Shown here: in pieces, positions 1-8,859 of the stretch
Layout: each line of letters starts with the position of its first letter
Position numbering within the stretch: position 1 is the stretch's first letter
Notes under the pieces: generated by a model
What the model was told of the DNA's origin: nothing
The model's input: the letters and a program-made list of their open reading frames with translations, nothing else
The model's database searches: none
Program-made: the position numbers and the translations under genes
DNA from: Rhodopseudomonas pseudopalustris
GTDB lineage: Bacteria > Pseudomonadota > Alphaproteobacteria > Rhizobiales > Xanthobacteraceae
Assembly: GCF_900110435.1 (NCBI RefSeq)
Contig: NZ_FODT01000004.1
Coordinates: 186,001 to 250,000 of the forward strand
Direction of reading: 5' to 3'
Length of the DNA: 64,000 bases

Positions 1-458
1 GGATCGAACATCTGCACCGTGCCGATCGACAGCGGTGGAATACGCGAAATGCCGTCGTTGCGGCCGAGGAAATCCAGCTTGCTGAACAGATAATACAGCG
101 AGATGCCCCAGGCGATCGTGCCGAGCGGCAGATAGTGCCCCGACAGTCGCACCGTCATCAGCCCGAGCAGCACCGCGGCGGCGCCGGCGACGAGGAGCGA
201 GAGCGGCAGTGTCAGCCAGGGCGAGACGCCGTAGACCGTGGTCAGATAGCCGGTGGTGTAGGCTCCGAAGCCGCAGAACGCGGCCTGGCCGAAAGACGTG
301 AGGCCGCCGACGCCGGTCAGCAGCACGAGCCCCATCGCCACCAAAGCGGCGAGCCCGATATTGTCGAGCAGCACGATCCAGAACGGCGGAATGCCGGGGA
401 TCAGCGGCAGCGCCGCCATTACGGCGGCGAACCATGCGATCGGAAGCCACCTCGGCAT
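1..458 (-). CDS. livM: Branched-chain amino acid ABC transporter permease, LivM family (partial)
   Basis: The gene runs off the left edge, so only about 152 N-terminal residues are present. Reading leftward from an ATG at 458, the protein begins [10 protein letters not shown] and continues into hydrophobic segments, with a [10 protein letters not shown] stretch and then a [15 protein letters not shown] stretch. Both are typical of LivM inner-membrane permeases of the HAAT family. The start lies 5 bp after the stop of the upstream permease gene, so the two are one operon and presumably form the heterodimeric membrane channel. The substrate could be a branched-chain amino acid, but in this bacterial group such systems often carry aromatic acids or other organic acids, and sequence alone does not decide. 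Some LivM proteins are fused to the LivG ATPase; the truncation hides whether this one is. Confidence 0.85.
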   Translation of the reverse strand, partial: MPRWLPIAWFAAVMAALPLIPGIPPFWIVLLDNIGLAALVAMGLVLLTGVGGLTSFGQAAFCGFGAYTTGYLTTVYGVSPWLTLPLSLLVAGAAAVLLGLMTVRLSGHYLPLGTIAWGISLYYLFSKLDFLGRNDGISRIPPLSIGTVQMFD

Positions 459-463
459 CGCGC

Positions 464-1504
464 TCAATCCTTCTCTTCTTCGACCGCGGGGGCGGCGAGC
501 GAGCGCAGCACCAGCACCGGCAGGATCAGCGTGAAGACGATAACCTCCTTGAAATTCGAGGCGTAGAACGATGAGAAAGCCTCGACGACGCCGACCACGA
601 TCGCCGCGACCGCGGTGAGCGGATAGCTGACCAGGCCGCCGATAATCGCGGCGACGAAGCCCTTCAGGCCGATCAGGAATCCGGTGTCGTAATAGAGCGT
701 TGTGATCGGGACGATCAGGATGCCGGAGATCGCGCCGATCACCGAAGCGAGCAGGAAGGCGAGTTGGCCCGACAGCGAGGTGCGAATGCCGACGAGGCGG
801 GCACCGAGTCGGTTGACCGCGGTGGCACGCAGCGCCTTGCCGGTGCGGGTGTAGCCGAAGAACAGCCACAGCGCCGCCATCAGCGCGATGGTGATGGCGT
901 AGACCGCGATGCTCTGGCCAGTGAAGCGCAACGGCCCGATCGTGACGGCAGCGTCGGACAGTGGCGGACCGCGAAGGCCCTCAGCGCCGAAAAACACCAG
1001 TCCGAAGCCCTGCAAGGCGAGATGGGTGCCGACGGAGGCGATCAGCAGTACCAGCACCGAGGTGTGCGCAAGCGGTTGAAACGCGATGCGATATAGAAAC
1101 AGCCCGATCGCGGCGACGATCGCCAGCGACAGTGCGATGTTGACGGCGACGCCGGGCCTGGTGCCGGGCAGCACCATCGCCAGACCGAGCACGACTGCCG
1201 GAAACACCAGATAGATCAGCGCGGTCCGCATCACCTTGCCGGCGTACAGCGACTTTCGCACCCTGAACAGTTCGAAGCAGAAGGCGACAATGCCCATCAC
1301 CATCGCAAGCTGAGCGGTGCCCGGAACGCCTCCGGCGGACAACGTCGCATAGGTCAATGCGCCGAAAGTGATGAATTCGCCCTGCGGAATGAGGATCACC
1401 CGCGTCACGGCGAACACCAGCACCAACGCCAGCCCGAGCAGCGCGTAGATTGCACCGTTGGTGATGCCGTCCTGCAGCAGGAACAGCAAGATGGTGGTGT
1501 TCAA
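464..1504 (-). CDS. livH: Branched-chain amino acid ABC transporter permease, LivH family
   Basis: This is an inner-membrane permease of about 346 residues with eight or so hydrophobic segments. The N-terminal stretch [16 protein letters not shown] and the VILIPQGEF motif are characteristic of LivH. The open frame extends back to 1621, but those extra 39 residues are polar, Cys/Trp-rich and unlike a LivH start. A TTG at 1504 preceded by a strong GAGGGGGAG ribosome site fits the family start ([13 protein letters not shown]), so I prefer it. It pairs with the livM gene 5 bp downstream and is divergent from a MarR regulator. The sequence between about residues 95 and 130 ([11 protein letters not shown] and a following hydrophobic helix) looks longer than in the shortest LivH proteins. 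Substrate is not predictable from sequence. Confidence 0.88.
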   Translation of the reverse strand: MNTTILLFLLQDGITNGAIYALLGLALVLVFAVTRVILIPQGEFITFGALTYATLSAGGVPGTAQLAMVMGIVAFCFELFRVRKSLYAGKVMRTALIYLVFPAVVLGLAMVLPGTRPGVAVNIALSLAIVAAIGLFLYRIAFQPLAHTSVLVLLIASVGTHLALQGFGLVFFGAEGLRGPPLSDAAVTIGPLRFTGQSIAVYAITIALMAALWLFFGYTRTGKALRATAVNRLGARLVGIRTSLSGQLAFLLASVIGAISGILIVPITTLYYDTGFLIGLKGFVAAIIGGLVSYPLTAVAAIVVGVVEAFSSFYASNFKEVIVFTLILPVLVLRSLAAPAVEEEKD

Positions 1505-1594
1505 ACGGACGCTCCCCCTCACGTGCGAGACTGCGGCAGCGCCGCCGCACGCCCACCAGGCAGTTGAATTCTGCGCCGGCATTTTGATATGTTG

Positions 1595-1607
1595 AATAAC
1601 AATTATT
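1595..1607. promoter_or_regulatory. Inverted repeat between livH and marR, possible MarR operator
   Basis: The sequence AATAACAATTATT is a perfect 5-bp inverted repeat with a 3-nt spacer. It lies in the only clearly A+T-rich part of the 170-bp gap between the divergent livH and marR genes. MarR dimers commonly bind short A+T-rich palindromes in such gaps and repress both directions. The arms are short, so chance occurrence is possible. Confidence 0.35.
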
Positions 1608-1674
1608 AGGTATAAGCTCAAGGCCCGCGTGCAGGATCGGGCTGCCGCAATCGATCAGAACTTGAGCCAAGGCG

Positions 1675-2193
1675 ATGACCGTTCCCAAAGTCACCCCAAT
1701 CGCCAAGCCGCCCCGGGCCGCGCGTAAGGAAACGCTCGCCGAGCCTGCGTCCGTCGCCGGCGAGTTGATGATGGGTGAGCTCGCGCAGTTGCTCGGCTAC
1801 GCGTTGAAGCGGGCTCAGCTACGGGTGTTCGAAGACTTCCTGCAATGCGTCGCGCCGGTGCAGCTCACGCCCGCGCAGTTCTCGGTGTTGCTGCTGCTCG
1901 ACAACAATCCGGGCCGCAATCAGACCGAGATCGCCGCCACTCTCGGCATCCTGCGGCCGAACTTCGTAGCGATGCTTGATGCGCTGGAAAGTCGTGGCCT
2001 GTGCCAGCGCACGCGATCGTCGAACGATCGCCGTTCTCATATCCTGATGCTGACCGACCACGGCCGCGCCACATTGATGCGGGCCAAGAAACTGGTGGCG
2101 ACCCGCCACGAGGCGCGACTTAGTGAACTGCTCGGCGAGGACAATCGCGTTGCGCTATTGGCGATGCTCGCGAAGATTGCGCGCGAGTTCTAA
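1675..2193 (+). CDS. MarR family transcriptional regulator
   Basis: This is a 172-residue winged-helix DNA-binding protein. The MarR core runs from about residue 35 to the end: a dimerisation helix, then the HTH (QTEIAATLGILRPNFVAMLDALESRG), and the wing with the family signature NDRRSHILMLTDHG. The first 30 residues are a basic, Ala/Pro-rich extension of unknown role. The gene is divergent from livH-livM, the usual arrangement for a ligand-responsive repressor of a transporter. I infer that it controls the adjacent ABC system, perhaps in response to an aromatic or CoA-linked ligand as for other MarR proteins of this bacterial group. No effector can be read from sequence. The start at 1675 is the first ATG; a later in-frame ATG at residue 32 or 33 is an alternative. 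Confidence 0.88.
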   Translation: MTVPKVTPIAKPPRAARKETLAEPASVAGELMMGELAQLLGYALKRAQLRVFEDFLQCVAPVQLTPAQFSVLLLLDNNPGRNQTEIAATLGILRPNFVAMLDALESRGLCQRTRSSNDRRSHILMLTDHGRATLMRAKKLVATRHEARLSELLGEDNRVALLAMLAKIAREF

Positions 2194-2366
2194 GGCCTCT
2201 CGGCGGTAGCTATATTCCAGATTTCGTAAGTTATATGGGCGTGTTTCGGGTTCCGCTTCACGACGTGGTAACGCTATGCATGACGACTCGCAATGGTGCC
2301 GGGGTGCGTTAAGTGATGCGTAGTCCATCGACGGTAGCTCGGTTGGTGGAAGGTGGCGGAATTGAT

Positions 2367-4772
2367 ATGCTCAGAGTATGGAATTGTCTCGAAACACAGC
2401 ATGACTGGCGACTGCTTCTGGTCGCCGGGCTCGTCGGCTTTCTCACCAGCCTCGCTGCCGTCAATCTGTATCAGCGCGCACGCGGCGATACCGAACGGCC
2501 GAACCTGTCCTGGCTGCTCACCGCCGGCGTAGTCACCGGCGTCGGCATCTGGTCGACCCACTTCATCGCGATGCTGGCCTATCTGCCGGGGTTCGACTTC
2601 GATTTCGATTTCAGTCTGACGATCGCTTCGCTGATCGTCGCCGCCGTGATGGCTACGCTCGGTCTGTCGGTTGCGGCCTACGGGGAAGCGCGTTGGACGA
2701 CGGTCGTCGGCGGTGGATTGGTCGGCGCTGGCATTGCCGCGATGCACTTCATGGGCGTGACGTCGCTCAATTTCGCGACCCTGTGGGATTGGGACCTCGT
2801 CGCCGTCGCGCTTCTGTTCGGACTGTCGCTGTCGGTCGGCGCGGTCGCCCTCGCGCAGCGTGGCGAGACGCTGCGGTCTTTGGCCGGCGCTGCTGGGCTA
2901 CTGGCGCTTGCGATCGGCTCACATCACTTCATCGCCATGGGCGCGATGGACGTTCTGCGCCCGATCCAGATCTACGACGCCACCGGTCGAATCTCGCCGC
3001 TGACGCTGTGTCTGACGATCGCTGTCGTGACCGGCGCAATCGCCGTTGCCGCTCTGCTCGTCGCTCTGGTCGATCGTCGGAGCAATCGGCGGGTCGCGGA
3101 GCGTAGTATGCAACTCGACGTCGCCCTCAACAATATGGGCCGAGGCCTGTGCATGTTCGATGTCGGTGGTCGGGTGCAGCTGTTCAACTCGCAGTATCTG
3201 GAGATGTACAATCTGCGCGCAAGCGATATCAGGAGCGGCGACGATCTCGATCGTCTGCTGCATCTGAAGACGGCGGTGGGGACGAGCCCCAGCGATGTCG
3301 ACGCGCATTGTGGGCATCTGTCGGCGGCGATCGCCGAGCGGATTCCGGCGGACTGGATGACCGCGCTTCCGGATGGCCGCAAGATTCACGTCACCTATCA
3401 GCCGATCGCCAATGGCGGATGGGTCATCACGCATGAGGACTGTACCGAGCGGGTGCAGAACCGCGCCCGGATCGACTTTCTGGCGCATCACGACGCCCTG
3501 ACGCAATTGCCAAACCGAATCGCCTTCGACAGGCACCTCGAAGAAGCAATCCTTCGCGCCAAGGCGACGCGGTCGAGTTTTGCGGCGATCTGTGTCGATC
3601 TCGACCGCTTCAAGGAGATCAACGACGTCTATGGGCACGGCGCCGGCGACGCGTTTCTTCGCGACGTCGCGCGGCGGCTGACCGCGGCGGGCGATGGCGC
3701 ATTTGTCGCCCGGATCGGCGGAGACGAATTTGTGATCGTGGTAGAAAAGGGCGTCCAGCCGAGAGCCGCGGAAGAGCTGTGCGGGCGGATCGTCCGAGCG
3801 TTCGATTTGGATTTCCAGTTGAAAGGTGGCGCCGTCAAGGGAGGGTGCTCGATCGGCGTCGCGATCTATCCGGACAACGGCAGCAGCGCGGAAGAGTTGA
3901 TCGCGAACGCCGATGCTGCTCTTTATCGGGTGAAGGCCGACCAGCGGGGCTCGTTCCGGTTCTTCGAAACGACGCTCGACGCCAGCCTTCGCGAGAAGCG
4001 TATGCTGCACAAGGAACTGATCGAGGCGGTCGAGGCCGAACAGTTTGAGCCGTTTTTCCAGCCGCAGGTGACGGCGTCGGGGGAGGTCGTCGGCTTTGAA
4101 GTGCTGGGGCGCTGGCGTCATCCGAACCGCGGTCTGGTGATGCCGGCGCGTTTCATCGCGCTCGCGGAAGAGACCGGGCTGATCAGCGGAATCGACGAGC
4201 AGATCCTGCGTGCGGCCTGCCGAGAGGCGGCGTCGTGGGACAGGCCGCTGTCGATCGCTGTCAATCTGTCGCCGATCGATTTCCGACGCGGCGACGTGGC
4301 GTCGATGATCCTGTCGATCTTGTTCGAGACCGGGCTGAGTCCGGGCCGCCTGAACGTCGAGATCACCGAGGGCGTCCTAATGCAGGACGACGGCCGCGCG
4401 ATGAGCCAATTGCGCCGCATCAGGGATCTCGGCGCGCATCTGGCGATGGACGATTTCGGCAGCGGCTACTCTTCATTGTCATATCTGCAGGCGTTTCCGT
4501 TCGACAAGATCAAGATCGACGGAACTTTCGTGGCGCAGCTCGGCAGCAATCCGCAGTCGCGGGCGATCGTCAGGGCGATCATCGGGCTCGGGCACAGCCT
4601 CGGCCTGTCTGTCATCGCCGAGGGCGTTGAGACGAACGCGCAATTCGAACTCCTGGTCGCTCTGGGGTGTGACGAATTCCAGGGCTATCTGATCGGCCAT
4701 CCTGCGCCGGCCGCGGCATATCGCGATTTGACCAGTGCTGAGAGCGCGACGCCTGCGTCGATCGCGGTCTGA
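2367..4772 (+). CDS. MHYT-PAS-GGDEF-EAL membrane cyclic-di-GMP enzyme
   Basis: This is an 801-residue predicted inner-membrane sensor with both cyclic-di-GMP synthesis and hydrolysis domains. Order: an MHYT-type sensor of about seven helices (residues 10-240) carrying degenerate MHYT motifs (STHFIAML, AAMHFMGV, HHFIAMGAM), a PAS-like segment (NNMGRGLCMFD), GGDEF with an intact RIGGDEF near residue 451, then EAL beginning EVLGRW near 578. The EAL catalytic elements appear intact: EITEG, DDFGSGYSS, KIDGTF and IAEGVET. The MHYT domain is proposed to bind metal and sense a gas such as O2, CO or NO. ATG 2367 is preceded by GGAAGG, better than the upstream in-frame codon at 2313. The gene stands alone and converges on the antiporter gene. 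Net activity (cyclase or phosphodiesterase) cannot be decided. Confidence 0.92.
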   Translation: MLRVWNCLETQHDWRLLLVAGLVGFLTSLAAVNLYQRARGDTERPNLSWLLTAGVVTGVGIWSTHFIAMLAYLPGFDFDFDFSLTIASLIVAAVMATLGLSVAAYGEARWTTVVGGGLVGAGIAAMHFMGVTSLNFATLWDWDLVAVALLFGLSLSVGAVALAQRGETLRSLAGAAGLLALAIGSHHFIAMGAMDVLRPIQIYDATGRISPLTLCLTIAVVTGAIAVAALLVALVDRRSNRRVAERSMQLDVALNNMGRGLCMFDVGGRVQLFNSQYLEMYNLRASDIRSGDDLDRLLHLKTAVGTSPSDVDAHCGHLSAAIAERIPADWMTALPDGRKIHVTYQPIANGGWVITHEDCTERVQNRARIDFLAHHDALTQLPNRIAFDRHLEEAILRAKATRSSFAAICVDLDRFKEINDVYGHGAGDAFLRDVARRLTAAGDGAFVARIGGDEFVIVVEKGVQPRAAEELCGRIVRAFDLDFQLKGGAVKGGCSIGVAIYPDNGSSAEELIANADAALYRVKADQRGSFRFFETTLDASLREKRMLHKELIEAVEAEQFEPFFQPQVTASGEVVGFEVLGRWRHPNRGLVMPARFIALAEETGLISGIDEQILRAACREAASWDRPLSIAVNLSPIDFRRGDVASMILSILFETGLSPGRLNVEITEGVLMQDDGRAMSQLRRIRDLGAHLAMDDFGSGYSSLSYLQAFPFDKIKIDGTFVAQLGSNPQSRAIVRAIIGLGHSLGLSVIAEGVETNAQFELLVALGCDEFQGYLIGHPAPAAAYRDLTSAESATPASIAV

Positions 4773-4793
4773 TCGACCGCCCGGCGGTCGGCG

Positions 4794-6518
4794 CTACGGC
4801 AAAACTTCGCGCCGTTCGGCGAGGCGGGCGTCGAACGCGGCTCGCTTGTCGTCGAGCAGGCCGTTATCGGCGGCCTCGATCGCGCTGAACAATTCGTTTG
4901 CGTCGCTGATCCGGGTCACCGTGACGTAATTCGCGCCGGCCGCGTATAGCGTAGCGACATCCGCCAGAAGATCCGCGGTTGCGATGATCCGCGCGTTCGG
5001 ATTGAGCGCCCGGACGTGGCGCACCAGCCGCTCGTTGGTCGCGCCTTTCAAGAGCGAATCCGGCACGCTGAGGATGATGATCTCGGCCTTTCCGACGCCG
5101 GCGTGCAGCAACGTGTCGGCACTGCTGATGTCGCCGTAGATGACGTGCATGCCGCGCGCGACGAGGGTGCGATAGACGTTTGGATTGAAGTCGATCACGC
5201 TGATCTGCTTCAACAGCTCCTCGTTCTGGCGCTCAATCTCGCTGATCAGCGCGCTGGCGGCGCGGAAGAAGCCGAGGATCACGATCCGACGCACCGCGCC
5301 GTGGCTGGCCTCGTCCTCGGGATCGGCCGCTCTGTGGTCGAGATCGCGCAGGCCGAGCGCCTTCAGCAAGCGGATCGCGCGGCGGGTGATCGGATCACTG
5401 CGCACCATGACGAAGGTCGACAGCACCGCCAGCAACACGAAGGCGAACGACGCGGCGCTCGCGGTCTCGGTGCGGATGTGGCCGGCGGCGATGCCGGTCT
5501 GGATCACCACCAGCGAGAACTCGCTGATCTGCGCCAGGTTCAGCGCCGGCAGCAGGCTGGCGCGCAGGCCTTGGCGCATCAGATACAGCGGCAGGAAGGT
5601 GGTCGCCACGCGGCTCACCACCGTGAACGCGGCGATCGCCAGCGCCAGCATGATCACCGACCCGTTCGGGATCGGGATCGTCATGCCGACCGCGACGAAG
5701 AACAGCGTGATGAAGAAGTCCCGCAGTGTCGTCACCTTGGCGGTGACGTCGAGCGCATAGGGGAAGGTCGACAGCGACACGCCGGCGACCAGCGATCCCA
5801 TCTCGCGCGACAGATGCAGCCGCTCGGCGATCTCGCCGATCAGGAAGCACCACGCCAGCGCGCCGAGCAGCACAAGCTCCGGCGTGCGCGCGATGCGGTG
5901 GAACAGCCAGGGCAGCACGTAGCGGCTCAGCACGAGAGCCGTGGCCACCAGCACGGCGACGCGGCCGATCGACAGCAGCAGCACGCTGACCTGCAGATCG
6001 GCGAGGCTCGGCTGCACCGCCAGGAACAGGATCGCGAAGATGTCCTGCAGCACCAGCACGCCGAGCGTGAGCCGGCCGGGCAGGGTGTCGAGCTCGCGCT
6101 TTTCGTACAGCACCTTGACGATGATGACGGTGGAGGACAGCGCGCAGGCGACGGTGAGATAGACCGCGTCGAACTGTCCGCCGCCGATCGACAGGCCGAT
6201 GCCGACGAAGAACGCGAGGCCGAGCAGGCATCCGCCGATCAACTGTCCGCCGGCGGCGACCAGAATCACGCTGCCGGCGCGGACGACCTTCTTCAGGTCG
6301 ATCTCGAGTCCGATCATGAACAGCATGAAGATCAAACCGAGCTCGGAGATCACCGAGATCGAGTCCTGCGATCGCACCAGACCGAGGCCGAATGGACCGA
6401 TCGCAAAGCCGGCGATAAGGTAGGCGAGGATCAGTGGCTGACGGAAAAAATGCGCCGACAGCCCGAGCATCCAGGCGAACAGGATGCACAGCGTGATGTC
6501 GCGAATCAGTTCGTGCAT
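4794..6518 (-). CDS. CPA2 family monovalent cation/proton antiporter (Kef/YbaL type)
   Basis: A 574-residue protein with about twelve transmembrane helices (residues 1-390) and a C-terminal cytoplasmic RCK-type domain (about 420-560). The helices carry CPA2 landmarks such as AYLIAGFAIGPFGLGL and ELGLIFMLFMIGLEIDL. The role is probably K+ or Na+ efflux in exchange for protons. The Rossmann glycine motif of the RCK domain, normally GxGxxG, reads GFFRAA, so nucleotide binding may be altered; the following VIDFNPNVY and GDISSADTL segments are RCK-like. An upstream GTG at 6551 is also open. ATG 6518 gives a family-like N-terminus (MHELIRDITLCILFAWMLGL) but has only a close GAGG. The gene is divergent from a DUF3124 gene across less than 50 bp. 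Confidence 0.88.
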   Translation of the reverse strand: MHELIRDITLCILFAWMLGLSAHFFRQPLILAYLIAGFAIGPFGLGLVRSQDSISVISELGLIFMLFMIGLEIDLKKVVRAGSVILVAAGGQLIGGCLLGLAFFVGIGLSIGGGQFDAVYLTVACALSSTVIIVKVLYEKRELDTLPGRLTLGVLVLQDIFAILFLAVQPSLADLQVSVLLLSIGRVAVLVATALVLSRYVLPWLFHRIARTPELVLLGALAWCFLIGEIAERLHLSREMGSLVAGVSLSTFPYALDVTAKVTTLRDFFITLFFVAVGMTIPIPNGSVIMLALAIAAFTVVSRVATTFLPLYLMRQGLRASLLPALNLAQISEFSLVVIQTGIAAGHIRTETASAASFAFVLLAVLSTFVMVRSDPITRRAIRLLKALGLRDLDHRAADPEDEASHGAVRRIVILGFFRAASALISEIERQNEELLKQISVIDFNPNVYRTLVARGMHVIYGDISSADTLLHAGVGKAEIIILSVPDSLLKGATNERLVRHVRALNPNARIIATADLLADVATLYAAGANYVTVTRISDANELFSAIEAADNGLLDDKRAAFDARLAERREVLP

Positions 6519-6566
6519 ACCCTCGGCCGCCGTTGAAGTGCCGGGCGGCACAATAGAGGTAATGAC

Positions 6567-7151
6567 ATGGCTCTGAAAGACATAAGTCGAAACCTTTGCT
6601 CGATCAGCCGGATTGGTGTCGGCGGGCGAGTCGCCGCAGTCATGGTTGGCCTGTTTCTGGTGTCGGCCGATCAGGGCTGGGCGCAGGGGCGCGGCGCCGG
6701 GCCTGGGATCGAGCAGGCCTTCGCGGGGGCGCTGACCACAGCGCCGGAGCCGCTGAACGTGGCCGGCTCATTTTATGTGCCGGCCTATTCCAGCGTGTCG
6801 CTCAGCCAGGGCAAGGCGCGCGCGGACTTTTCGGTGACGCTCAGCATCCACAACGCCTCCGAGACCAAGCCGCTCGTGATCCGACGCGTCGCCTATTTCG
6901 ACGGCTCCGGCAAGATGGTCGAAAGCTATCTCAAGGCGCCGGTGGCATTGAAGCCGTTCGCCACGATCGAGGCGTTCGTCCCCAACCTCGACGTCCGCGG
7001 CGGCACCGGCGCAAATTTCGTTGTCGACTGGGCAGCGTCCGGCGAGATCGCCGAGCCGGTGATGGAAGCGCTGATGCTCGGCAGCTTCGCCAGCGGTCAC
7101 TACGCTTTCATCTCCCAGGGCCGCCCGATCCGGATCACCGGCAAGGATTGA
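6567..7151 (+). CDS. DUF3124 family secreted protein
   Basis: A 194-residue protein with a signal peptide: a positively charged start, a hydrophobic core near residues 22-35, and a likely cut after QGWAQG. The mature part has the DUF3124 pattern: SFYVPAYSSVSL, then a beta-rich segment (VTLSIHNASETKPLVIRRV, AYFDGSG), ending near GHYAFISQGRPI. DUF3124 proteins have no established biochemical function; they are small periplasmic or envelope proteins. GAGG lies 7 nt before the ATG. The close divergent spacing with the cation antiporter gene suggests shared promoter DNA, and it is inference that the two are functionally linked. Confidence 0.8.
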   Translation: MALKDISRNLCSISRIGVGGRVAAVMVGLFLVSADQGWAQGRGAGPGIEQAFAGALTTAPEPLNVAGSFYVPAYSSVSLSQGKARADFSVTLSIHNASETKPLVIRRVAYFDGSGKMVESYLKAPVALKPFATIEAFVPNLDVRGGTGANFVVDWAASGEIAEPVMEALMLGSFASGHYAFISQGRPIRITGKD

Positions 7152-7308
7152 GTCCTCAGAGCGCGTCTTCCTGCGGCCGATAGCCCGTTGCGGCGTTTGT
7201 CCCCGATGGTGAGGAGGCGTTACGCTGGCGCGTGCTGTGATGCCAGGCGGCCCGCGTCGAGATATCGATCTCTGGCTGTAGCTGCTTCTCATCGCCCGCC
7301 GGCAGCAG

Positions 7309-8589
7309 CTAAACCAAGATCACCCGGATATCGTTGACGTTGGTCAGCGTCGGGCCGGTGACGAGCAGGTCGCCGGTGGCTTCGAAGAAGGCGGTGGCGT
7401 CGTTGTCGGCGAGCGCGGCGGCGGGATCGAGCTTCAGACTATCCATCCTCGCAAAGGTCTGCGCGTCGATCAGCGCGCCGGCGGGATCGGTGGCGTTGCC
7501 GGCGCCGCCGTCGGCGCCGTCGGTGTCGGCGGCGAGCGCGGCGACGTCCGGCAGATCTTTGAGATGCATCGCCAGCGCCAATGCGTATTCCTGGTTCGGG
7601 CCGCCGCGACCTAGGCCGCGCACCGTCACCGTCAATTCGCCGCCAGACAGGATCGCCAGCCGCTTGCCTGCCGCTCGGGCGTCGCGCGCAAGCTTCGCGT
7701 GAGCCGCCGCGACGTCGCGGGCTTCGCCTTCGAGATCGGCGCCGAGATCGACGATTGCGTAGCCGGCCTCGCGCGCAACCTGGATCGCAGCGTCGAGCGA
7801 TTGCCGCGGGCGCGCGATGATGTCGAAGCGCGCTCGGGCGAAGGCGGGGTCGCCCGGCTTGCAGCTTTCATTGCGCGGGTCATGAAGCGCGGCGCGCACC
7901 GCATCGTCGATATCGAGGGCATAGCGCGCCACCAGCGCGCGGGCGTCGGCCAGCGTTGTCGGATCGGGAACCGTCGGCCCGGAGGCAATGGCGGAGGGTT
8001 CGTCGCGCGGGACGTCGGAGATCGCCAGCGTCACGATCCCGGCGGCGCGGGCGCCAGCGCGGGCGAGGCGGCCGCCCTTGATCCGCGACAGATGCTTGCG
8101 GACGGTGTTGACCTCGCCGATCGGCGCGCCGGAGCGCAGCAGTGCCCGCGTGGTCTGCTGCTTCTGCGCCAGCGTGATGTCTTCGGCCGGAAGGATCCAG
8201 TTCGCCGATCCGCCGCCCGACAGCAACACCAGCAACAGATCGTCTGCGGTCGCGCTTTCAGCCAGTCGGAGGCTCGCTTCGGCGCCGCGCAAGCCTTCCG
8301 CATCGGGCATCGGATGGCCGGCCTCGATCACCTCGATGGCGCGTGTCGGCACGCGATGGCCATGGCGGGTCGTGGCGATGCCGATCAGCCGCGACGATGC
8401 GAGGCCGAGCGCGTCGAGATAGTGCCGTTCGGCGGCGGCAGCCATCGCGGCTGCGCCCTTGCCGGCGGCAAGGCAGATGATCCGGCCGGGCGGCAGCGGC
8501 GGCAGATGCGCGGCGAGAATGCTGTCCGGATGCGCGGCCGCGACGGCGGCGTCGAACATCGCGCGGAGCAGGGGGCGTTGGTCGGTCAT
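7309..8589 (-). CDS. Glycerate 2-kinase (DUF4147/MOFRL family)
   Basis: A 426-residue protein of the GckA/TtuD family, which phosphorylates D-glycerate to 2-phosphoglycerate. It is often mis-annotated as hydroxypyruvate reductase. The N-terminal DUF4147 domain starts with the typical LRAMFDAAVAAAHP and PPGRIICLAAGKGA. The substrate region has LLVLLSGGGSANW. The C-terminal MOFRL domain carries ILSGGELTVTVRG, GRGGPNQEYALA and DTDGADG. The enzyme feeds glycerate from glyoxylate, tartrate or serine-cycle routes into glycolysis. It is convergent with the DUF3124 gene. An 8-bp inverted repeat (7279-7286 with 7304-7311) overlaps its stop and might help terminate transcription. Upstream lie two dispersed repeats and then livK, so co-transcription with livK is possible but interrupted. 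Confidence 0.9.
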   Translation of the reverse strand: MTDQRPLLRAMFDAAVAAAHPDSILAAHLPPLPPGRIICLAAGKGAAAMAAAAERHYLDALGLASSRLIGIATTRHGHRVPTRAIEVIEAGHPMPDAEGLRGAEASLRLAESATADDLLLVLLSGGGSANWILPAEDITLAQKQQTTRALLRSGAPIGEVNTVRKHLSRIKGGRLARAGARAAGIVTLAISDVPRDEPSAIASGPTVPDPTTLADARALVARYALDIDDAVRAALHDPRNESCKPGDPAFARARFDIIARPRQSLDAAIQVAREAGYAIVDLGADLEGEARDVAAAHAKLARDARAAGKRLAILSGGELTVTVRGLGRGGPNQEYALALAMHLKDLPDVAALAADTDGADGGAGNATDPAGALIDAQTFARMDSLKLDPAAALADNDATAFFEATGDLLVTGPTLTNVNDIRVILV

Positions 8590-8629
8590 GGCCCGTTGTG
8601 GCAGGCGGGCCGCGGCGCGGCAAGACGTC

Positions 8630-8731
8630 CGTCATTCCGGGGCGGGCGCTTGCGCCCGAACCCGGAATCTCTGGCGGTCGACAACTTCGGGATTCCGGGT
8701 TCGCGAGCTGCGCTCGCGCCCCGGAATGACG
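8630..8731. repeat. Long palindromic repeat, family C copy 1
   Basis: The ends CGTCATTCCGGGGCG and CGCCCCGGAATGACG form a 15-bp perfect inverted repeat. Smaller internal hairpins lie between them (GGGCGCTTGCGCCC, and CCCGGAAT paired with ATTCCGGG). A shortened copy occurs near 54472-54510, and a weak relative near 18920-18950. It resembles dispersed REP/BIME-like elements of this bacterial group. It lies between livK and the glycerate kinase gene, next to a family A element, and may act on transcription or mRNA ends. Confidence 0.75.
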
Positions 8732-8753
8732 AGGCTGTTAGAGAAGGCGTGAC

Positions 8754-8859
8754 TAGAGCGTTTTCGAGCGAAGTGGAAACCGGTTCGCGTGAAGAAAACG
8801 CGTCAGAACAAAAAGTGAGAGCTCCGGTTCTGATTCTATCAGAACCGGAAAAGCTCTAG
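8754..8859 (+). repeat. Dispersed repeat, family A copy 1
   Basis: An element of about 105 bp beginning TAGAGCGTTTTCGAGCG and ending AAAAGCTCTAG. The inner part contains a perfect hairpin (CCGGTTCTGAT with ATCAGAACCGG). Close copies lie at 26579-26682 and 62551-62651, an inverted diverged copy at 63755-63859 and a partial inverted copy at 62101-62156. The last bases of this copy supply the TAG stop codon of livK on the other strand. Confidence 0.85.

Noticed and set aside
5016-6536. A 506-codon forward frame opposite the antiporter gene
   Set aside because: Its Gln/Arg/His-rich composition without domains is the usual mirror of a high-GC gene on the other strand. The antiporter frame has clear transmembrane and RCK features.
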